Assembly (NCBI GenBank): GCA_013202635.1
Contig: JABMRO010000527.1
Span: 1-21,264 of the forward strand
DNA from: Planctomycetota bacterium
Lineage (GTDB): Bacteria > Planctomycetota > Phycisphaerae > Sedimentisphaerales > Anaerobacaceae
Direction: 5' to 3'
DNA: 21,264 bases
The position numbers and the translations under genes are program-made. The first letter of the stretch is position 1. Each line of letters opens with the position of its first letter. Shown here one piece after another: positions 16,977 to 21,264 of the stretch. The notes below the pieces were generated by a model. The model saw only the letters and a program-made list of their open reading frames with translations, had not been told where the DNA came from and did no database searches.

Positions 16977-17004
16977 GCTGGAAAAAGATACCGCTTTTTC
17001 CAGC
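16977..17004. terminator. Perfect hairpin between the duplicated genes
   Basis: GCTGGAAAAAG and CTTTTTCCAGC form an 11-bp perfect stem with a six-base loop, 13 bases after the stop of copy 2. No U-tract follows on either strand, so it may be an attenuator, an mRNA-stabilising or a processing hairpin instead of a true intrinsic terminator. Confidence 0.45.
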
Positions 17005-17016
17005 AAAAGCCCCATA

Positions 17017-18611
17017 TCAGTTTATGTCAAAATGCCTATCAGTATCATTATCAACCTTCTTGATTCTGTAGTTTTGCCATGTAAGCTCGGGACCACGAAG
17101 GTCAAGACACTTACCAGTGGGGGTGAAAAATAGGCCCGGCAGATACTCATCAAGTCGACCACCATCATCGTCGTGAAATACGATGCTATCGACATAAAGG
17201 TACCCATCTTTCTCGAATACCTTTACATGAGTGCCCTTGGTCGTTAAGCCCAGGGCCAGCGCGATCCTGAGAGAGGTGTCAAATTTCCAGCCGCTCATAA
17301 GATATTTATAGGTACCGATATACTTTTTCCATTCTGGTTTGAACCTTGTGAAGGTATTGGGATCGAGTGGCTGATAGGCCTGATACTCGCCGGATGGGAT
17401 CTCGAATGATTCGTTTTTCTGAACGAGATTCTCGTCGATCAGATCAGTTAAGACAGCATTAAGCGAGTGTTTAAGCCCTTCTGAATTAACCAAACCCACA
17501 CAACCGAACTCATATTCAGGAAGCCAAATCATAACTGACGCCCACCCCCCCCTCCGCCATGATGACCTAATGTGTAGTATTCGAAATCGTGACAAATCTC
17601 GACTCCCAGTCCATAATGCTTATGGGATGACGCTGGGTTACAGAGTATCGATGGGGTAACCATGCTTGTAATGAGATTTTCATCAAGAACTGTTTGGCCA
17701 TCCACCTTGCCCGCATTGAGAAAAAACTGCACGAATTTGGCCATTCCCTTGACACCCGCATACACACCACCGGCTCCAACCACAGGTACATCCATCGCCA
17801 GGGGCGCTTGCTTGACATGGGGCATGTGGGACACAGCCCGGTTGGGATGGTTTCTGATGAACTCAGGATCTACTGAACAGTTGGTCATATTTAAGGGAGT
17901 AAAAACCTTGTCCTCTACGTACTTGGCAAACGGTTGGCCTGATTGGACCTGAATAATGTACGCCACCAGATCATACCCGAAGCCGGAATAGCTATATCTT
18001 TCCCCTACCTTGTGTCTGAGCCATGTATCTGAGACGCTCAGAACTTTTTCTTTGAGTGAACCATAAGATGGTTCCCTGGCATTGCCGACTGGGGCTTCAT
18101 GCGCAATACCTGACGTGTGAGACAACAAGTGACGCAGGGTTATTTTTTTCTCCGGATTCTCTTCGAATCGGCTATTGACAGTGAACTGTGGGAAGTACTC
18201 AATGATAGGAACGTCCAGCTCAAGCATTCCATCTTGAACCGCAACCATCACCGCTGCGGCCGTGATGGTCTTGGACATGGAGCAGATCAAAAACATAGTG
18301 TCCGTTGTAACAGGCGTCTTTCGGTCATAATCAGTATAGCCAAATCCGCCTGCCCATAGGATGCCGTCACGATCGACCAATGCGAGCGATAGACCAGGCA
18401 CTTTATCCTCGGCCATTATCTCAGGGATGTATTGACGGTATTTGTCAAATACCCGACACATACCTTCTCCTAAGCCAGGCCTTATGTATTCATCCTGTAG
18501 TTTGGGACTGACTATGTTACAACCCGAGCCAAACAAGACCAACCCAATAGCGAAAACAACGATTAATTGTGCAGTATGCTTCTTCCAGATATCACAACTT
18601 TGATTTATCAC
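17017..18611 (-). pseudogene. Beta-lactamase-fold serine hydrolase, copy 2 (frameshifted)
   Basis: This second copy corresponds to a 531-residue protein like copy 1 but is broken into two frames. The first frame (18611 to a stop at 17529) encodes 360 residues: a lipoprotein-like leader with Cys31, SMSK with Ser111 and Lys114, and GHHGGGG; it then runs into a stop shortly after a run of eight G (plus-strand C at 17545-17552). The homologous remainder continues in another frame to 17017 and matches the copy 1 C-terminus. One extra base in the G run would join them. The YSN motif of copy 1 is YSG here (Asn210 to Gly), a change at an active-site position. The start is GTG at 18611 with AGGAG eight bases upstream. 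It may be a decaying pseudogene, a phase-variable gene or a homopolymer sequencing error. Confidence 0.8.
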
Positions 18612-18675
18612 GACTCATACTCCTATCGGTTCCTTTTGTTTTTTGAATGCAAGAAGCCAAACGACGCTTTTGTAC

Positions 18676-18704
18676 AGTATAAGTCACCTTCACTTTGGCT
18701 GCAA
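18676..18704 (-). promoter_or_regulatory. Predicted promoter of the hydrolase-lactonase operon
   Basis: On the minus strand TTGCAG (18704-18699) and TATACT (18681-18676) are 17 bases apart. Transcription would start near 18669, about 58 nt before the GTG of copy 2, and would cover copy 2, copy 1 and the lactonase. Confidence 0.55.
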
Positions 18705-18807
18705 GAGACACATTAAAAAAGATCAAGCCAAGTATTATCTTATTTTCTTTTTGCCCGCGAGGTGTCATGTATTTTTCTGGTATATTAATCTTTAGTAATC
18801 CTTTTTT

Positions 18808-18836
18808 TTGAATTTAATAAATGGGGTATGTATTTA
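18808..18836 (+). promoter_or_regulatory. Predicted promoter of the sulfatase gene
   Basis: TTGAAT (18808-18813) and TATTTA (18831-18836) are 17 bases apart, with a likely start near 18843. It diverges from the hydrolase promoter about 100 bases away. The rest of the 18612-18913 gap is AT-rich with no other feature seen. Confidence 0.45.
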
Positions 18837-18913
18837 CGTTCACAGACACTTAATATATAATGATGGAAAATAATGAATACTCAAAGAAGCAATCCTTAAA
18901 AAGGAGATTAGGT

Positions 18914-20413
18914 GTGAATTCCAATAACCTAAAAGACCGTTTGGAGGATAGCCCAACCAACGACAATAAGATATCCCGAAGGCGGTTTCTCAAACTCACA
19001 ACAGCAAGTACGATGACGGCAGGACTTACTTACAGCCGCTTGTTATCCGCGGCAGACAGAAAACATCCGAATATTATTTTCATAATGGCCGATGACCTTG
19101 GTTACGGGCATTTGAGTTGTTACGGCCAGGAAAAATTCCAAACACCAAATATTGACCGACTTGCCGCCGAAGGGATGAAATTCACACAATACTACGCCGG
19201 TTATACGGTATGCGCACCTTCACGAAGTGTCTTAATGACTGGGCTGCATCATGGCCACACCCCAGTCAGGTCCAACAGCGGCAGCTCATCACTTCTTGAT
19301 AGTGAAACCACAGTTGCCCAGGTTCTGAAGAAGGCCGGCTATATAACAGGCGGATTTGGCAAATGGGGGCTTGGTTTGGAGAACATGCCCGGTGCTCCAT
19401 CCAAAAAAGGCTTTGATGAGTTTTATGGTTTCTATCATCAGGTCCATGCCCATTTCTACTATCCATATTGGATTTGGCATAACGACGAAAAGCTTATGCT
19501 GAACGGTAATGACCATAAGTTCGACCAGTACGTTGACGACGTCCTGCATGAAAAGACGTTGGATTTTATTCAGGCCAGTGCTAAAAAAAGACAACCGTTC
19601 TTTTGCTACATTCCTTCGATCATTCCTCATGTGGAATTAGCTGTGCCGGAGGATTCGGTCAAGCCATATCAAGGCAAGTTCCCGAAAACCACCATTAACG
19701 ACCCTCGCCCGGGTTACATTGGCAGCGATGACGCGTATGCGGTTTACGCGGGAATGATTAGCCGCCTGGACCGTAATGTCGGTCAAATTATGTCACTCTT
19801 AAAACAGCTAAACATCGACAAAAATACTATCGTATTCTTTACCAGCGACAATGGGCCCCAGTCCGGACCATGGCAGCCGTTGAGGGATTTCTTCAAAGGT
19901 ACCGGCCCATTGAAGGGCAGCAAAGGAAGTTTGTATGAAGGCGGAATCCGGGTGCCGTTTATCGCCCGCTGGCCCGGCATGATTGTACCCGGCTTAACAA
20001 ACGAGCACATCGGAGGCTTTCAGGACATGATGCCTACGATGGCGCAATTGGCTCGTGAGAAACCTCCTCAGAATGACGGAATTTCGATTTTGCCAACTCT
20101 TTTCGGAAAGCAGCGCAGGCAGAAAAAGCATAAGTACTTGTACTGGGGTGGAGCAGCTACCAGGGCCGTCCGGATGGGAAAATGGAAAGCCGTAAAGCCG
20201 GACAAGAAAAACAACTGGGAGCTATATGACCTGTCAAGAGACATTGGAGAAACAAACAATCTCGCTTCTGCAAATCCTGAGATTATTACCAGAATTGAAC
20301 AATATGCTTATGAAGCTTTTATTCCCAATCGCAAACAAATAGGCGGCAAATGGCCGCATATCTCGGAGTACGTCCGAGGTGATCGTGTGGATAAGTTAAA
20401 AAAAGATAACTGA
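18914..20413 (+). CDS. Tat-exported sulfatase (arylsulfatase family)
   Basis: This 499-aa type I sulfatase would remove sulfate esters in the periplasm. Metal-binding Asp60-Asp61 lie in MADDLGYG. Cys100 in CAPSR fits the C-x-P-S-R motif whose Cys is converted to formylglycine, and GKWGLG and FTSDNGP are further family motifs. The N-terminus has a twin-arginine motif SRRRFLKLTTA. The maturation enzyme is not in the window. The GTG start at 18914 is chosen because AAGGAG (18901-18906) stands seven bases before it; ATGs at 18860 and 18863 in the same frame would add 18 residues but have no Shine-Dalgarno. Planctomycetes often carry many sulfatases for algal or mucin glycans, but the substrate here cannot be read. 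It is followed after 140 bases by the hydrazine-synthase-alpha-like gene. Confidence 0.92.
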   Translation: MNSNNLKDRLEDSPTNDNKISRRRFLKLTTASTMTAGLTYSRLLSAADRKHPNIIFIMADDLGYGHLSCYGQEKFQTPNIDRLAAEGMKFTQYYAGYTVCAPSRSVLMTGLHHGHTPVRSNSGSSSLLDSETTVAQVLKKAGYITGGFGKWGLGLENMPGAPSKKGFDEFYGFYHQVHAHFYYPYWIWHNDEKLMLNGNDHKFDQYVDDVLHEKTLDFIQASAKKRQPFFCYIPSIIPHVELAVPEDSVKPYQGKFPKTTINDPRPGYIGSDDAYAVYAGMISRLDRNVGQIMSLLKQLNIDKNTIVFFTSDNGPQSGPWQPLRDFFKGTGPLKGSKGSLYEGGIRVPFIARWPGMIVPGLTNEHIGGFQDMMPTMAQLAREKPPQNDGISILPTLFGKQRRQKKHKYLYWGGAATRAVRMGKWKAVKPDKKNNWELYDLSRDIGETNNLASANPEIITRIEQYAYEAFIPNRKQIGGKWPHISEYVRGDRVDKLKKDN

Positions 20414-20553
20414 GGTTTTCTTGCTTAGTGATAGTTCTTTTTCTTAATTGATGAAAAAATCAAAAGGGGGTTAATTATTTCAGGCAAATATGTTATCTTC
20501 ATATAAGACAGCTTTCATTATGTTTCTAAACTAAAAGAAAAACGTCAAACAGT

Positions 20554-21264
20554 ATGCGACAGTTTCATATTTTCATTTTAATAGTACTTCTGCTGGCAGT
20601 AGGGACAACCGGCAGGGCGGGTGCTGTTAGGAAGTCTGCTCCCATAAAGGAAAAACAACTCGCTCTGCGGGAAGCAATAAAAGACCTGATGACCACATTC
20701 GGGAACCGTTATCCCGAAGGAAAAAAGTATCTAACGAAGCTGGATGATATCGAACACCGCATGAACAAGGCCGGCCGAGCTGACATTAAAAAGATTGAAG
20801 TTGAATTCTCTGTTTTGCAGCGCAAAGCCCTGATTGCAAATCCGCTCATCAGTGGTCAACCTATTCTTTTTATAGTGCGACGTCAGTATAAGAAAGACCA
20901 CCACAATACCGCCACAATATTCAAAACCCGAGAGATAAACACAAACAGTTTTGATGGCGGCGGAGCAATGAAAACCATCGACCTGGCGAAAGGAGGCCGT
21001 CTCAGGACGCTCATCGAATCTGACGAAGGGCTTGTCCGCGACCCGGAGGTTCATTTCGACGGTAAGAAGATTATCTTCTCGATGCGAAGGAACATCAGGG
21101 ACGATTACCATATCTATGAGATAAATACCGATGGCACCGGTCTCAGGCAGCTAACATCGGCGCCCGGCGTGGCGGACTTCGACCCGCTTTACACACCCGA
21201 TGATGATATTGTTTTTTCTTCGACCCGCGAGCCGAAATACTGCATGTGCAACCGGCATATAATG
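20554..21264 (+). CDS. Hydrazine-synthase-alpha-like secreted beta-propeller protein (3' truncated)
   Basis: The frame is open from ATG 20554 to the window end, giving 237 residues. A Sec signal (MRQFHIFILIVLLLAVGTTG, cleavage about residue 24) is followed by a charged helical segment (about 33-85) and a region reading NPLISGQPILFIVRRQY, then DHHNTATIF and TNSFDGGGAMKTID. I associate that pattern with planctomycete homologues of the hydrazine synthase alpha middle domain. TolB-like propeller repeats follow (DPEVHFDGKKIIFSMRR, then FSSTREPKYCMCNRH). The CMCNRH cluster could bind metal or haem. Such homologues occur in non-anammox planctomycetes, so hydrazine synthesis is not implied. An in-frame stop at 20527 leaves this ATG as the only good start, though no Shine-Dalgarno is seen. 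A weak -10-like TATAAG lies at 20502-20507. Confidence 0.75.
   Translation, partial: MRQFHIFILIVLLLAVGTTGRAGAVRKSAPIKEKQLALREAIKDLMTTFGNRYPEGKKYLTKLDDIEHRMNKAGRADIKKIEVEFSVLQRKALIANPLISGQPILFIVRRQYKKDHHNTATIFKTREINTNSFDGGGAMKTIDLAKGGRLRTLIESDEGLVRDPEVHFDGKKIIFSMRRNIRDDYHIYEINTDGTGLRQLTSAPGVADFDPLYTPDDDIVFSSTREPKYCMCNRHIM

Larger units (their letters stand above)
15345..18635 (-). repeat. Tandem gene duplication, period about 1.67 kb
   Basis: The serine hydrolase gene occurs twice in direct orientation (15345-16934 and 17017-18611). Stop codons are 1672 bases apart and start codons 1677 apart. Long stretches match closely at the DNA level, including a shared leader segment (TCGGTTCT at 16949-16956 against TCGGTTCC at 18626-18633), so the ribosome-binding region was duplicated too. 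The high identity points to a fairly recent duplication. Confidence 0.85.

Noticed and set aside
17529..17560. Programmed ribosomal frameshifting at the G8 run
   Set aside because: No stimulatory structure or slippery heptamer was recognised, and copy 1 does not use one. Mutation, phase variation or sequencing error explains it more simply.
17017..17595. Independent small gene encoding the C-terminal part of hydrolase copy 2
   Set aside because: It has no start codon with a ribosome-binding site and aligns continuously with the C-terminal part of copy 1. It is the second half of a frameshifted gene.
7937..20413. A natural-product biosynthetic cluster or a defence island
   Set aside because: There are no synthetases, carrier proteins, nucleases, helicases or toxin-antitoxin pairs. 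The genes are ordinary exported catabolic or surface proteins.
20554..21264. Evidence that the host performs anammox
   Set aside because: Homologues of hydrazine synthase alpha are found in bacteria without anammox, and no cytochrome or other anammox gene is visible.

Overview
The window looks like chromosomal DNA of a planctomycete-type bacterium (PVC superphylum, plausibly Phycisphaerae). The call rests on gene content: a stand-alone pseudopilin with the FTLIELLVVIAIIALL leader and an H-X9-DG motif, a giant secreted lamin-tail/CotH/beta-helix protein, Tat-exported Gfo/Idh/MocA oxidoreductase and sulfatase, a gluconolactonase-like protein, and a protein resembling the middle domain of hydrazine synthase alpha. 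The exact taxon cannot be fixed from this sequence. Most genes have good Shine-Dalgarno sites, and several starts were moved to match them.

Layout. 1-103: 3' tail and probable terminal repeat of an insertion sequence (IS30-like is the best guess). 104-568: non-coding, ending in a promoter (392-421) and a strongly structured leader RNA that runs to the start of the giant gene. 569-7783 (+): a 2404-aa secreted protein with four lamin-tail domains, a CotH-kinase-like domain and two beta-helix modules. 7937-9682 (+): Tat-exported gamma-glutamyltransferase-like protein with its own sigma70-like promoter. 9733-11298 (-): Tat-exported Gfo/Idh/MocA oxidoreductase. 11299-11598: divergent control region with a palindrome over a predicted -35 box. 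11599-13272 (+): membrane-anchored DUF362 protein. 13280-14140 (-): pseudopilin with its own consensus promoter. 14273-18611 (-): probable operon of two tandemly duplicated beta-lactamase-fold serine hydrolases (the first one transcribed is frameshifted at a G8 tract) and a lactonase. 18914-20413 (+): Tat-exported sulfatase with the C-x-P-S-R motif. 20554-21264 (+): start of a hydrazine-synthase-alpha-like beta-propeller protein that runs off the window.

How it fits together. Nearly every product is predicted to be exported or membrane-bound: three carry twin-arginine signals, others carry Sec or lipoprotein-like signals. The enzymes (sulfatase, lactonase, serine esterase-like hydrolases, oxidoreductase, GGT) suit periplasmic breakdown of sulfated or esterified organic matter, but no substrate can be read from the sequence and no single pathway is shown. 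The most unusual items are the structured leader in front of the giant surface protein, the poly-G frameshift inside the active-site region of the duplicated hydrolase, and the operator-like palindrome at the DUF362 promoter. I did not find a clear new defence or biosynthetic system, tRNA, rRNA or CRISPR array.
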